Assembly (NCBI RefSeq): GCF_036850765.1 | Contig: NC_089494.1 | Span: 229,790,779-229,854,778, forward strand | Length of the DNA: 64,000 bases | Source: Saccopteryx bilineata | Lineage: Eukaryota; Chordata; Mammalia; Chiroptera; Emballonuridae | Direction: 5' to 3' | Shown here: positions 10,816 to 22,635 of the stretch, piece by piece | Layout: each line of letters starts with the position of its first letter | How positions within the stretch are numbered: the first letter of the stretch is position 1 | Notes under the pieces: generated by a model | Database searches by the model: none | Seen by the model: only the letters and a program-made list of their open reading frames with translations | What the model was told of the DNA's origin: nothing | Made by a program: the position numbers and the translations under genes

Positions 10816-11844
10816 TGGCCATCTACAGGGTAGTAAAATGTGTCACAGTTAACAGTCACGCCTGACTTCAGTCCCTTACAAAATAAGTAAGTTCCCCAAA
10901 GCAGTTTTGCCTGCCCGACCTCCCCACCCTATCCAGTGCCTTGTCCAATCCCTTGCATCATTTCATAATGTTTCTTGAACTCACTTACTATGCAAACTGT
11001 CCCCTAGTCTCAAATTTTTTAAATGCAAATTAGCCCTCGGACATGCATTTAATGAGTTGTCTCCGGCCCAGAGAAACCTATACTGGGAGTGCTCCAGAGC
11101 TGTACACCAGCTTTGCAAGCCGCCCCATTGTGTTGCTCCATTGGCTTGTGTTTCAGGCTGGATGGAATGTTTCTGAAGACAAGGAAAGAAGCACAGGGAA
11201 TTGAGAGATCCCATAAATTTTATCTGTGCCAACAAGTTGCCAAGAGAGAGAGTCCCTTGTGCGTCAACCATGGTGCCCGTGAAAACAAAGGAAAAACATT
11301 TCCAGATGCTTGGCCACCAGGAAACTACATCTTTATTTCTTGGGCTTTCAGCCATGTGAAACTTTTACCCTTTGTATTTTTTCCCCAGTTAGCAACTATA
11401 AAACTCAGCTCTAATTAGGCCTCGGTAAAGTGGCATGGCATTTGTTCAGGACATCTTAAATATGCACCTGCCTCTTCGTGGGAGAAAAATCCAAAAATTC
11501 ATGGAAGAGCAACATAAGCAAAACCACTACCCCTTCTTAAAGTGGCGAACCCTTTGAAGTGCGAATCTTTGAATCTCCAGGTGATAAGTCCCTCAATCTG
11601 TTTCCCCTTAGGGTTCTTTTGCTGAGATCAACCCCAGTAACTTCCAAGACCTCCTTGCTCCTCCTTTAAGGAGCTGGTTTGTACGTATCCAAGAAACGTT
11701 TTCTTAACCTTAGCACAGTAGAGACAGGATAGAATTTTCAAGGAGACTTTACAGAATGCCAAATGGTACACGGGGGAAGCAGATACAGAAGACATAAGAA
11801 ACATTCTAGTTCAATGAGTCTCAAACAAGCTAGGACATTGAACC
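10816..11844. other. Unique-looking sequence, possible conserved noncoding
   Basis: No SINE, L1 or LTR was recognised over a kilobase, rare in this window. The two overlapping open frames at about 10,981-11,418 resemble no protein known to me. Conservation cannot be judged from one genome. Confidence 0.35.
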
Positions 11845-11915
11845 ATGTTTGGAGACATTTGTTTATTGTCACAACTGGGGAGATCCTATTGTCACCTCAT
11901 GAGTAGAACTTTCTA
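11845..11915. mobile_element. Fragment of the same Charlie-type MITE family
   Basis: The segment GGAGACATTTGTTTATTGTC followed by ACAACTGGGGAG is typical of the interior of the family at 24,561. No ends are preserved. Confidence 0.5.
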
Positions 11916-12164
11916 TTCCTCCTGCTACAGTACCTCGAGTACAGTGCTGCTAGCCCTCCTACAGTGCCCAGTACAGCTCCTGCAACAGAGAAGTATCTCG
12001 TCCAGAATGTCAGTAGTGATGGAGCTGAGAATCCCTGGTCAGAGGCTGAGAGCCAAGAGGAAAAGAGGCCCCAGCCAGAGTATCACATCTCAGATGGCAC
12101 TTAGGATAAGATAGGGCTGAGACTCAGAGAGTCTCACATGGAGGTTGTCAGGAAAGACCTCCTT

Positions 12165-12547
12165 CACCTGACCAGGTGGTGGCAGAGTGCATAGAGTGTC
12201 AGACTGGGAAGCAGAGGACCCAGGTTCAAAACTCCGAGGTCACCGGCTTGAGCATGGGCTCATCCAGCTTGAGCATGGGCTCACCAGCTTGAGCACAGGG
12301 TCACTGGCTTGGGCATAGGATCATAAACATGACACCATGGTCGCTGGTTTGAGCCCAAAGGTTGCTGGCTTGAGCAAGGGGTCACTTGCTCTGCTGTAGT
12401 CCCCTGGTCAGGGCACATATGAAAAGCAAAGCAATCAATGAACTAAGGTGACAAAGGAGCTGCAATGAAGAATTGATGTTTCTCATCTCTCTCCCTTCCT
12501 ATCTGTCCTTGTCTGTCCCTCTCTCTGTCTCTGTCTCTCTCTCTCTG

Positions 12548-12587
<40 letters not shown>
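12165..12587 (+). repeat. SINE-B, long variant with a CA-repeat tail
   Basis: The body has extra copies of the GGCTTGAGCATGGGCTCA unit. Its tail is a CA dinucleotide run (about 12,548-12,587). Target duplication GACCTCCTT. Confidence 0.9.
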
Positions 12588-12589
<2 letters not shown>

Positions 12590-12596
12590 CCTCCTT

Positions 12597-13044
12597 CTCA
12601 CCATCTCTCCTTAAGTCATATTGAAATCTCTGTGGTCAAGTCCAAGAGAAAGAAAATATTTCCATTCTGTTACCCACCTACACTTCTCCTGCTCATTTCT
12701 AGGATAGAAGCCTCTTACCTAGTTGATGACATAATGAATTATCTCACTCTTTAGGCATGGCATCACTCCCTAAACATATCACTGTGGTTTTACCCTTTAT
12801 CCACCAGCATAACATACATTATACAAAACAATCACTGTAGCTTTTCTATAATACCAATGTTCCACATACAGCCCAAGTAAGTCACTCAGGTACAAGTAGC
12901 ATCCAACATTGACAGCTCTAGCAGTTGAGGAAGAGTGACACAAATATTGTCATGAATAAGAAGTAATCCATTCGACAAGTCCTGATACTGGGTACTGTGT
13001 TAGGTGCCAGAGACAGTACACCGAGCAAGATAGATAATGACTAT
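12597..13044. other. No feature recognised
   Basis: Sequence between the CA tail of a SINE-B and an L1 3' end; no gene signal. Confidence 0.5.
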
Positions 13045-13530
13045 AAAAATGAATTTAAAAAGCTGTGGTACATATACACAATGGAAAACTATGCAGCCAT
13101 GAAAAAGAAGGAAATCTTACTTTTGCGATGGTGTGGATGGACCTGGAGATTATTATGCTAAGTGAAATAAGCCAGGCAGAGAAAGACAAATATCATATGA
13201 TCTCACTTATATGTGGAATCTAATGAAAAAGTGAACTGAGGAATGGAATAGAGGCAGAGGCAGGGTCACAGGGAGCAGAGGAACAGCTGTCAGAGGGAAG
13301 GGGGTTAGGGCGATGAGATCAGAGAAGGTGAAGGGATTAGTGAAATTATATATACATAACACACAGATATAGATAACAGGACAGCAAATCCTAGAGGGAA
13401 GGGGGGGGAGTTAGGGGGAGGTGGGTAAAGGGGGTAAAATGAGGGACAAGGGGGTGGGGGTGAGGGATTTAAGTGGGACACTTAAATCCATGTTAACACA
13501 ATAAATTAAAATTATAAAAATTTTAAAAAT
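13045..13530 (+). mobile_element. L1 3' end
   Basis: CTATGCAGCCATGAAAAAGA and TAAGTGAAATAAGCCAGGCA are hallmark L1 ORF2 3' sequences, followed by a G-rich 3' UTR and A-rich tail. Confidence 0.88.
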
Positions 13531-13809
13531 AATTCTGAGTAACATGTAAAAAAATAAATCAAAATATTGGCAATTATAGTGAACTATGTGCCAATGTCAT
13601 CTTGCCTATGTACATAATTTCAAATGATTAAAACAATAATCCCATGATTATTTTAATTGATACTTTAAAGCTGAAAAAATAGAATCAGGAACGTTAAGTA
13701 ATGTTCCCATAGTCGTGTTTTACTTGTTGTAGAGGCAAGACTCAAATGAAATCTGTTTAAAGCCATACCTGGAGCTCCTAACCCCTCCTGGAATATATCA
13801 AGAAGAACC

Positions 13810-13987
13810 TTTATTTGTTTATTTTTTTTATTGATTTGAGAGAGAAAGAAACACCGATTCACTGTCCCACTCATTCATGACAATCATTCATTGGCTGGTT
13901 CTTGCATGTGCTCCAAGAGGGGATTCAATTTGTAACCTTGCTACATTGTGATGACGCTCCAACCAACTGAGCTACCCCGCCAGGGCT
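13810..13987 (-). repeat. VES-like bat SINE
   Basis: Minus-strand copy ending CTGAGCTACCCCGCCAGGGC, the reverse of the VES-type tRNA-like head. Confidence 0.8.
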
Positions 13988-14658
13988 CAAGAGGCTCCTT
14001 TAAAACCCGAACCCCCTCTGCCCCCTCTTTGGTTAGCACAGTTTTGACATCAATTCAGTGACTAAGACGGGCAGGAAAGTTCGAGTGGGAGAGGGATGCT
14101 GACTCATGCTTCTCCTACCTCGTTATTCCTGCCCAGGCGCCAACAACAGATTGAGAACCATTAACATCTATTAGAATCTGCATCCAAAGAAGAAATTGAA
14201 ACCATTTTCAGAGAATTTTTATGTAAATGAGCTTTAACACCAAGCAGTCATACTGCTTACATCCTAGAACAGTTCATTCCTCTGCAATATAAATTGCTCT
14301 AGAAAATAAAGAACTACTAATATATATTATGAAACTAACATAACTGATAGCAAACCCCGACATGACTAGCACACACACAAAAAAAATTGAGAACAGTACT
14401 TCTTCTGGGGAGCCTTTTGCTATTACATAGCCAAATTAACTATGTAAGTACCCTCTGGCTCAGAAATCAACTGAGCCTATATCCTGGGGACATTCCCACC
14501 CAGGCCCATGAGGGAATGTCCCTGGCAGGTCATTGCAGCATGGTGGCAGCAGGGAGTTGGAGTCCTGGGCCACAGTCACTGGGAGAGGGAAGGGGTGAAG
14601 CGTGGTGCGGGCACACCTGGAGCATTTTGCAGCCATGAGCTGGAAGTACTCATAGAAG
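13988..14658. other. No feature recognised
   Basis: Unique-looking; one 83-codon open frame (14,387-14,638) without recognisable homology. Confidence 0.5.
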
Positions 14659-14671
14659 CATGGGCTGATCT

Positions 14672-14757
14672 CCCATCCAAGTACTAACCAGGCCCGACCC
14701 TGCTTAGCTTCCGAGATCAGACGAGATCGGGCACATTCAGGGTGGTATGGCCGTAGA
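14672..14757 (-). pseudogene. 5S rRNA retropseudogene, 3'-truncated and tailless
   Basis: The minus strand reads GTCTACGGCCATACCACCCT and continues with about 86 nt of 5S rRNA. The 5' end is exact. The copy stops after GGATGGG, about nucleotide 87 of 121, with no A-tail. The only differences noticed against human 5S are two C-to-T changes at adjacent CpGs (CGCG to TGTG). A perfect 13-bp duplication, CATGGGCTGATCT, flanks it (14659-14671 and 14758-14770). The internal promoter region is largely retained but the 3' half of helix I is missing, so it is not a functional 5S gene. Confidence 0.92.
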
Positions 14758-14770
14758 CATGGGCTGATCT

Positions 14771-15967
14771 TAAAAACATGGAGCTTAGTGAAGAAAGTAG
14801 GAAACAGAACAATACAGTATCACTTAAGGAAGAAATACATCACACAAAGCAGCAATATACATTTTTCAAAAATACATTCAAATAGAAATGAATACGCACA
14901 TTAAAAGGGTGCTTATTGAGGACAAGGACTAGGATATAGAGCAAAAAGGATGAATAAATACAAGGCTGCATTCTGTAGTTCATGGGTTCTAAGTCATTTT
15001 GTATTTATGAATCTTTTTACCCATAAAAATTAAAAATCATATTTGACAACTGTGTTGGTATAAGAACAAGTATATTGTTATGTATAAAAACATCTTCTTT
15101 GACCTTCAAGCTCATTTTTATTTCTGATTTGAAAGAAATTAAAACATTTTCGTGGGGCTCTCAAAGTACTGTGAGCCCTAAAGCACTGTGCCTGTGACGC
15201 CAATGATAGATTGGCTGTGGATAAATGAATGAGTGAATCAGAGAGGTGCCTTGTAGGAACCAGGGATAATTATGTGCTGCTAACTGAGGACTATGACTCA
15301 TTCAGTTCTCTGCATCTGAAATCCAAAAACCCTTCCAATAAAAGCAATACCTTAGGTGTGCTGGAGAACTCTGGTGTCATGGGACATTACTGAGGCTTAG
15401 AGAAGGAAAATTCCTCCCCCAAAGCGCTCCAGTTGAAAAATGCTGAGTTTAGGCAGTGAAGTCGCGCCCAGAAGTCTGAGCCCAGACCCCAGTCTGCCCT
15501 GGCCTGGCTGTCCTGGCGGCCCCAGCAGAACTAGCATACCACCTGCAGAACAGGGGAGGGGAAGGCTTCGTTAGCCTCCAGGTTGTGAGGACAGTCCCAG
15601 GAAACGCTGTGGCCACGTGGAACCCAAGAGCTAGGCTCTGATGTAGCTTGATTGATAACTTCTGAAGATTTAAACATGTGGCATGTACCCTTCATTTATA
15701 CTGTTGCTCTGGACCCCTCAAATATTAGGGGCAGTCCTGCCCTGCTGCTTCCTCTAGAGGCCGATCCTACTGCGCCATGCCAACTGGCTTTGCAGAATCC
15801 AAGCCAGTCATTCAGACTCCCAATACCCCTTTGCCAGGTGTCAGGCAGCCCCCAGATGCCTGGGCAGGCTAGCCTTGGTATCCACTGCCTCACGGACTCA
15901 GAACCGTGACTGTGTGGGAGTCCTGAGTCCTCCACCCCAGAAGGTCCTCTTTGCTGTTCCCTGCTTT
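14771..15967. other. No feature recognised
   Basis: AT-rich first half, more GC-balanced second half; no gene or named repeat identified. Confidence 0.45.
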
Positions 15968-16162
15968 CAGGGAAACAGACACACAGACACACAGGGAACA
16001 CAAAATAGACACAGACACCTAATACACAGGAATACACAGACACACACACACATAGAGACATACATACACAGATACAGACATGCCTATACACATAAACACA
16101 GACACAAGAGAGACACACAGACATGCACATACATAGATGTACAGGCACACACAGAGACATGG
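15968..16162 (+). repeat. Imperfect CA-rich repeat
   Basis: ACACAGACAC-type units with many interruptions over about 195 bp. Open frames on both strands here are artefacts of the repeat. Confidence 0.85.
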
Positions 16163-18414
16163 CCTGGTGACAGTTAGTTATAAGCCTGATCTCTAGGAAA
16201 ACCCAAAGTCTTGGTTGAGTTATGGTGTTCTAGAGTTCCCAGCCGGGAATCAGACCTTCCCTAAACACTCTGTCCTTGGCACTGTCTGGTCATTCTCCCT
16301 CTGCTCCCTCAGATCCGTTCTCTACCACGCACGCTCTGTGTCCCCGGAGGCTGAGCCCTAGGGACCTCCCCACTGAGCTTCCTTGTCCAGCCAGGCCTGC
16401 AGCTGTGGGAGGAATGACATGGAAGGCAAAGGGAGGAGAAGACACTCAAATATCAGCCTCACCTGAAGGATCCCTGGAGTGCGGCTTTAACAGTGAAGGC
16501 ACTTTAAATAAGCATCCTCAGAAAAGTAGTGTATTGAGGAGACTTTCTCTGTGTAACAAGATGACTTTGGGAAAGACTGGACTCCTACCCCGACCCATTT
16601 ATAAACCCTTGATGAAAAGAGATAGAATTATCTGGATTGGGTTTGAGACAACTCAGCCTGGCCCGGGTTCTCAGTGTTTCATACTTGATTTTATTTGAGA
16701 CTGAATAGCCCAGCCTTTGGGAAATGTACTAACATCAGGCCATGCTGTGGTTGTCTCGCCGAGGCTGCGGAACCAGACCATTCCTGGCTGCACAGTTCCC
16801 ATCTAGGAAACGAGCATTTACAACTCCCAATCAGTTGAGCAACAGATTAACGGTCTAAGGCAAATGGGTCAAAGACAGAAGTGAGGAAGAAATTCCCTTT
16901 CCTCTCTAGGGATGGGAAACAGTTGGCACAAACCCAAAGCATTTAGGACCTTCGGGTAGGGAGTGAGCTGCCCCAGCGCAGTGAAGTGAGAACTGGGTTT
17001 GAGCAGGGAAGCTAAGTACTATTAGAGAACCTGGGTACTGGTCTGATCATTCTCCACTCTACTGGACGTCGCTGTCGTTATATCAAATCTTCAGGAAACT
17101 ATCCTTCACACAGAGGCATAGGAGATGGAAAGACGGGCATGTAAGCCGCATAACAGTATCGTAGCAGTAGAGGACCGCCTCAGCCCACAGAGAAGAAGCC
17201 CTCGAGAGCCAGCCACAGACGAGGCCACAGCTGGAGAAACAGGTGGGAGGACATGTCAAATATCCTGGGAGTGGCTCAGAAAGCACTAAGGGACAGCTTG
17301 TGAGGGACTAAGTTCCAGTAGTGATAATTCAAGTGCCGGGTAGGTGAGATCAGTTAAGATAACTGAAAAAAAAAAATGATACACATGAGGTATACCTAAT
17401 CTTGAAATACTCCTCTGGTTTTAGAAATTCAACGTCAGAAACATCACTCTAAATCATATATGATCCCAAGGTCCTATAGTACAATTCTTAAATAGGTAGG
17501 TGGGCACTTAAAAATTCTGCTCCTGTATTTGAAAAATGAGACAACTTTATACTCTCCAAAACCAACCTGCCGTGAATATATAAAAGGAAACAATCCTTTC
17601 AAAAGATACCTACCTAATCCTCTCCTGCTCCCAAGACAGTAAAATAATCACATGAGATGACATGGTATTTGGTCAGTAATATCTGCTCCTTTCAATACTC
17701 CTTTCAAAGTGCATTCAGGCCTACTGCTAATAATAGTCATGAATCATATAACCACAAAGAAGAATGGGCAAGGGGTAATTATATCAGGTAATAAAAGTGA
17801 GAAATAGCCAGCCATTAGAATCGAGCAGCTATTTTTGTACAAAGTACAAGATCAGTGTGACATATCAAGATGGAGCCATCTATGTATAAGCATAGGTTGA
17901 TTTGAGCTGAAAGTAAATGTTTCTACCACAGGAAGCCGCGGAGGACTTCACGCTCAAAGCCAGTGGGGGTTGTGGGACAGAGCCCAAGGACAGCCACGTC
18001 ATACATAGCACCTAAGTTTCCCCAGCAAGTCCCTTAGCCTCTCTGCAATTCAGTTTTAACTGCAGAAGATGGAAATGTAATAAACACTAAGTTCTTCTCT
18101 AGCCCCAAAGTTCTCTTTATAACTACTGATTCAGAATTCATTCAATCCTTGGGAACCAAAGAAAGCAACCCAGAAATTGTTGTAAGCTCTGACTTCTGTT
18201 TATGATCAGCAGTTCTGATGCTGGGTTCCCATCAAAGCTTATCAGACGTAGTCCGGGAAATTCGGACCCTGTGATTCCAAAGTGGCACCAGGCGGTGGCA
18301 CATCTCACAAATTTCTGAGTTAATTCTGAAATGTTCTAAAATTTGAGAACCATTCATTCTGTTTAGTCATCAGACATGATGACCACTCATTGGAAGGAGC
18401 TGAAAAGAGAAGCA
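16163..18414. other. Mostly unique intergenic; possible MIR near 17,940-18,080
   Basis: A MIR-like order (AAGTCCCTTAGCCTCTCTGC) is visible near 18,030. The 140-codon open frame at 16,276-16,698 resembles nothing I know. A short GCACCAGGCGGTGGCACA at about 18,286 looks like a SINE-B scrap. Confidence 0.45.
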
Positions 18415-18560
18415 ACATTTATTGAAAACTTGCTGCATGCCAATAGTGGACATATGTTATCTCATTTAATCTTTATAACAATCTTTGGATCAGAAAAGAA
18501 AAAAGAAAAGGAACTCTTTCCTTAGGAAAAGAAATCATCCCAGTTGAAAGTAAGGCAGTA
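18415..18560 (+). repeat. MIR
   Basis: TTATCTCATTTAATCTTTAT AACAATC-type core. Confidence 0.6.
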
Positions 18561-18694
18561 AAGAATACCAGGTAATCCCTCTAAATTAATTTCCATTTTT
18601 GACCCTTGCCCACTTAAAGAATTAAGCGAATTGTACACATTTGTATATTTTCTTTTTTCTTTTGACGTAAGATGATGAATAAGAGGAGAAATAG

Positions 18695-19096
18695 GCCCTG
18701 GCCGGTTGGCTCAGTGGTAGAGCGTCAGCCTGGCGTGCAGAAGTCCCGGGTTCGATTCCCAGCCAGGGCACACAGGAGAAGCGCCCATCTGCTTCTCCAC
18801 CCCTCCCCCTCTCCTTCCTCTCTGTCTCTCTCTTCCCCTCCCGCAGCGAGGCTCCATTGGAGCAAAGATGGCCCGGGCGCTGGGGATGGCTCCTTGGCCT
18901 CTGCCCCAGGCGCTAGAGTGGCTCTGGTCGCAGCAAAGCGAAGCCCCGGAGGGGCAGAGCATCGCCCCCTGGTGGGCAGAGCGTCGCCCCCTGGTGGGCA
19001 TGCCGGGTGGATCCTGGTTGGGCGCATGCGGGAGTCTGTCTCTCCCCGTTTCCAGCTTCAGAAAAATACCAAAAAAATTTTTAAAAAAATTAAAAA
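18695..19096 (+). repeat. SINE-A with tandem CTCF-type cores
   Basis: Full copy with target duplication AAGAGGAGAAATA. The 13-mer core occurs twice, at 18963-18975 and 18985-18997, 22 bp apart in the same direction. Confidence 0.95.
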
Positions 19097-19109
19097 AAGA
19101 GGAGAAATA

Positions 19110-19999
19110 AATTTCATAAATTTAACATAGTTGCATAAATATAGCATGCCAGCTTTATATGTAAGCTCATTGAAACAGCAGAAAAAGAAAATCAGCACTA
19201 GAATTAAGACCTTCCTCAAGTGAATAAAACTTGTCAAGCCATAGTCGTGCATTTACTCAGCTGCAACAGAAAATTAAACTCTTATACCTCACATTTCACA
19301 CATGAACTCTCTATTTAATGATGTTCACATCTCTTCCCTTTGATATGCCAAATGCCAGGGAAAACTAATAAAAATAAGTTCCAGGGTCCCAGGGCACATT
19401 ATCCATTTATTCTGAAGTACAGATGGCCATTCTTGCTCATGCTGGGAGAAAGTATCATTACTAAGAACTCGTTAGGAATACAGTCAGTTCTCAAAGTGTC
19501 TTTCCCAGAATAGTTATTCAAATAGCACTGCTCTGGAAAGGCTCGCGTTTTTTATTCTCAGTAACTGAGATGGTGCACTGACAGTCCTGAGTTAGCATTT
19601 GGTTAAGCATTTATAACCATTGGTAGTTCAACCACCAGGAAAGAGAAATTTATACATATTTGGAAACTTCAGAGTGAAAACAGAACTTGACCCTTGGAAG
19701 AAGGGTGGGGTGATGTGAACAGGAAGTTTTCCAATATTTATGAAGTCATTTTGTTCAGGAACATAAGAATTGAATTATGATTAGCTTAATTTACTTATCA
19801 AATCATCATATATAATGTCTTACATTTTAAGATGTAATTTATTTAAATAGTTAAAAATATTTATATATTCTGAGTGTTATTTTTAACATTCAAAAGTGTT
19901 CCTATAATTGAAGCTATATATTGTCTAACTTAAAGAAATCTAACATCTTTAAATTTTGATAAAAGCTGACCAACATTGCAGAAGAAGAGAGAGAAGAAA
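19110..19999. other. No feature recognised
   Basis: AT-rich intergenic sequence without gene signals. Confidence 0.5.
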
Positions 20000-20170
20000 G
20001 AAGCAATTTGGAGCACTTCCTGCATACCAGCCCTATACACAGGTAATCTCATTGATTATCTCAGAATCCTTGAGAGGGGGGATTATTGGCCCATTTTACA
20101 GATGAGGAAGGTGGGGCTGACAGCAGCCCAGTGAGTTGCTCGCCCAGTAAGTGGAAGAACCACTTAGAAG
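20000..20170 (+). repeat. MIR
   Basis: CCCATTTTACAGATGAGGAA is the diagnostic MIR core. Confidence 0.75.
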
Positions 20171-20335
20171 TCAGGGTATTAAGATGCAAACATAGAGCTC
20201 CTTCTCTCACATCACTCAAACAGATGTGAGAGACCATCAGCTGAGGGCCCAGCAAGAATGTGTTTTGTGCACTACACATGGATCATCTGGGGTACTGAAA
20301 GGACACTAATCCTTTTTCTGTCTCTGCTGCCCCAG

Positions 20336-21051
20336 TGGCATCCGTGGGAAAGCGTGTGTCAAAGAAGTGCAAAAAAAATGGAGGCAGGTTCGTAAGTCCA
20401 CCTGTGACTGCACCCACCCTGTAGAAGATGGAATTGTGGATGCTGCCAACTTGGAGCAATTTCTTTGGGAAAGAATCAGAGTGGGGAAGTGGGAATTCTC
20501 AGTGGAGGGGCTGTAACCACTGAAAGGAGCAAGAGCTAGATCACCGTAACTTCGAGGTGCCTTTTCCCAAAAGGTATTTGAAGCAACTCACCGAAAATTA
20601 TCTGAAGAACAGATTTTTTTAAAAAATAAATTTTAATTAATGGTAATGGGATGACATTAATAAATCAGGGTACATATATTCAAAGAAAACATGTCTAGGT
20701 TATTTTGTCATTAAATTATGTTGCGTACCCCTCGCCCAAAGTCAGATTGTCCTCCGCCACTCTCTATCTAGTTCTCTGTGCCCCTCCCCGTCCCCCTAAC
20801 TCTCTCCCTCCCTCCCTCCCATGTCCTCCCTCCCCCCACCCCTGGTAACCACCACACTCTTGTCCATGTCTCTTAGTCTCGTTTTTATGATGAAGAACAG
20901 ATTTTTGACATGATTGGTTGCACATAGTTGTACAGCAAGGAGAGTTACATTACTTCCAGATTAACCAGATGAAGAAGAGAAGGAAGAGAAGGATTAAAAC
21001 TCATTTATATGGACTATTTTGTGTAAATTCTTAAAAAGAAAAAAAAAAAAA
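20336..21051 (+). pseudogene. RPL22: RPL22 processed pseudogene, split by an L1
   Basis: The segment 20336-20618 resembles the 5' part of the RPL22 coding sequence without introns: [18 protein letters not shown] and the nucleotide equivalent of SKRYLK are recognisable. The 3' part continues at 20907 (TACTTCCAGATTAACCAGAT, then a purine-rich acidic tail, TAA and short 3' UTR) and ends in an A-run at 21051. The initiator is GTG, a deletion shifts frame near 20,490, and TAG at 20537-20539 replaces a lysine codon. The intronless structure and A-tail indicate LINE-mediated retroposition; it cannot encode L22. The paralogue RPL22L1 fits less well because of the AANLEQF segment. Confidence 0.88.
20619..20890 (-). 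mobile_element. 5'-truncated L1 3' end inserted in the RPL22 pseudogene
   Basis: A 272-bp segment reads, on the minus strand, as the same L1 3' UTR found at 23,770-24,050, including a G-rich block and the final GTACCCTGATTTATT. It is bounded by a 16-bp duplication, TGAAGAACAGATTTTT (20603-20618 and 20891-20906). Confidence 0.9.
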
Positions 21052-21297
21052 TGCCACCAACCAATCACCATGTATTATCGGGTTCCTACCATATGAGTCT
21101 GTTTCTGTGATTCTCTAACACAGTCTTGCGAGAACAGGACTATTTCCCCACATGAAGAGGGTCAGTCAGTACCTCAGCCAAAAAAGCTCGGGTAACCCTG
21201 AACCTCCAAGGTGGCTCTGCACAGCCAGACATGAAAGCGCTCACACGTCCGGCTCCTTCAGCAGTCGGGTGCCAGCTATTGCATTCAAGAAGTGCCT

Positions 21298-21499
21298 GGG
21301 CTAGGCTGCACTGTGGTGGCGCAGTGGACGGAGCACTGACCTGGAATGTTGATGTTGCCAGTTTGAACCTGGGCTTGCTCAGTCAAGGCACATACAACAA
21401 GCAAGAAGCATCAGTGAACAACTAAAGTGAAGCAACTATGAGTTGATACTTCTCGCTCCCCACCCCTCTCTGTAAAATCAATAAATAAACCTTAAAAAA
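21298..21499 (+). repeat. SINE-C/B-like, old copy
   Basis: Head CTGCACTGTGGTGGCGCAGT with a SINE-C middle (CTGGGCTTGCTCAGTCAAGG) and a TC-rich end. Family placement between C and B is uncertain. Confidence 0.7.
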
Positions 21500-22093
21500 A
21501 AAGAGAAAGAGGAAGTTTCAGGACTAGAGACAGCATAGAAATGTGGTCCCACAAAAGTCATTCAAATGACACAGACTTGGCCAACCATGCATGGTACCAT
21601 TTCCCTGGACACAGCCAGGGATCCCGCTCGGGCCAAACAGAGACCTTTCCTACTCTGACATACAGGTGACGGGAAAGAGACGTTCTAAGTCAGGAGGATG
21701 TGACATTTAAGCTGCCAGTAGCCATCTTCCCTACCATGACCCTGTAGAGAAAGTCTCCCAGCAAAATGAAGGCAGAGATGAGAAACAGGGAGAAAAAGCG
21801 AGTTCAGGCAGTGCCTAGAAACAGGTGTTGATGCATGCAGATCCTCATCCAGCCCTAGCGGACACCCCAGGGACAGTCTCAGTCATGCGAAGCAATATAT
21901 CTTCTTTTGCTTTCAAGCCTGGTGAGTTGGTTTTCTGCCCTCTAGAACTGACAGAGCCTTCATAAACACACCTTTCCAGGAACTGAGAATTCCCTTGGTT
22001 CTCAGCCAGGTCTCTAGTATCTCCTTGACCTGATTTAGCTCAAAACTTTCCCTAATGAACTCCTTGAACTTGAACCATATTACTACAGATATA
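21500..22093. other. No feature recognised
   Basis: Unique-looking sequence between SINE copies. Confidence 0.5.
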
Positions 22094-22100
22094 ACCATCT

Positions 22101-22430
22101 CTTTTTTTTTTTTTTTTTTTACAGAGGCAGAGATAGACAGGGACAGACAGACAGGAACGGAGAGAGATGAGAAGCATCAATCATCAGTTTCTCGTTGCGC
22201 ATTGCGACTTCTTAGTTGTTCATTGATTGCTTTCTCACATGTGCCTTGACCGTGGGCCTTCAGCAGACCGAGTAACCCCCTGCTGGAGCCAGGGGCCTTG
22301 GGTCCAAGCTGGTGAGCTCTTTGCTCAAGCCAGGTGAGCCCGCACTCAAGCTGGCGACCTCGGGGTCTCGAACCTGGGTCCTTCTGCATCCCAGTCCGAC
22401 GCTCTATCCACTGCGCCACCACCTGGTCAG
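22101..22430 (-). repeat. SINE-B
   Basis: Minus-strand full copy with T-run at the left and GGTCAGGC at the right; target duplication ACCATCTCTTTTT. Confidence 0.94.
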
Positions 22431-22474
22431 GCACCATCTCTTTTTGAAAAAAAAAAAAAAAAAATTTCCTATTG

Positions 22475-22635
22475 CCCTGGCCAGATAGCTTGGTTGGTTG
22501 GAGCATTCCCAGAGAGCTGAGGTTGCCGGTTTGATCCCTGGTCAGGGCACATACAGGAACAGATTGATGTTCTAATTTCTCTTTCTCTCCCTTCCTCTCT
22601 CAATAAAATCAATAAATAAACTCTTTAAAAAAAGA
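22475..22635 (+). repeat. VES-like bat SINE
   Basis: Head GCCCTGGCCAGATAGCTTGG and the end CAATAAAATCAATAAATAAA. Confidence 0.8.

Noticed and set aside
12168..12440. Regularly spaced GCTTGAGC repeats suggesting a CRISPR-like array
   Set aside because: They are internal duplicated units of the SINE-B body; the DNA is mammalian.
15696..16177. Cysteine-rich or histidine-rich looking frames
   Set aside because: Produced by the imperfect CA repeat.
18286..18303. Second possible tailless SINE-B scrap (GCACCAGGCGGTGGCACA)
   Set aside because: Too short, and no convincing flanking duplication was found.
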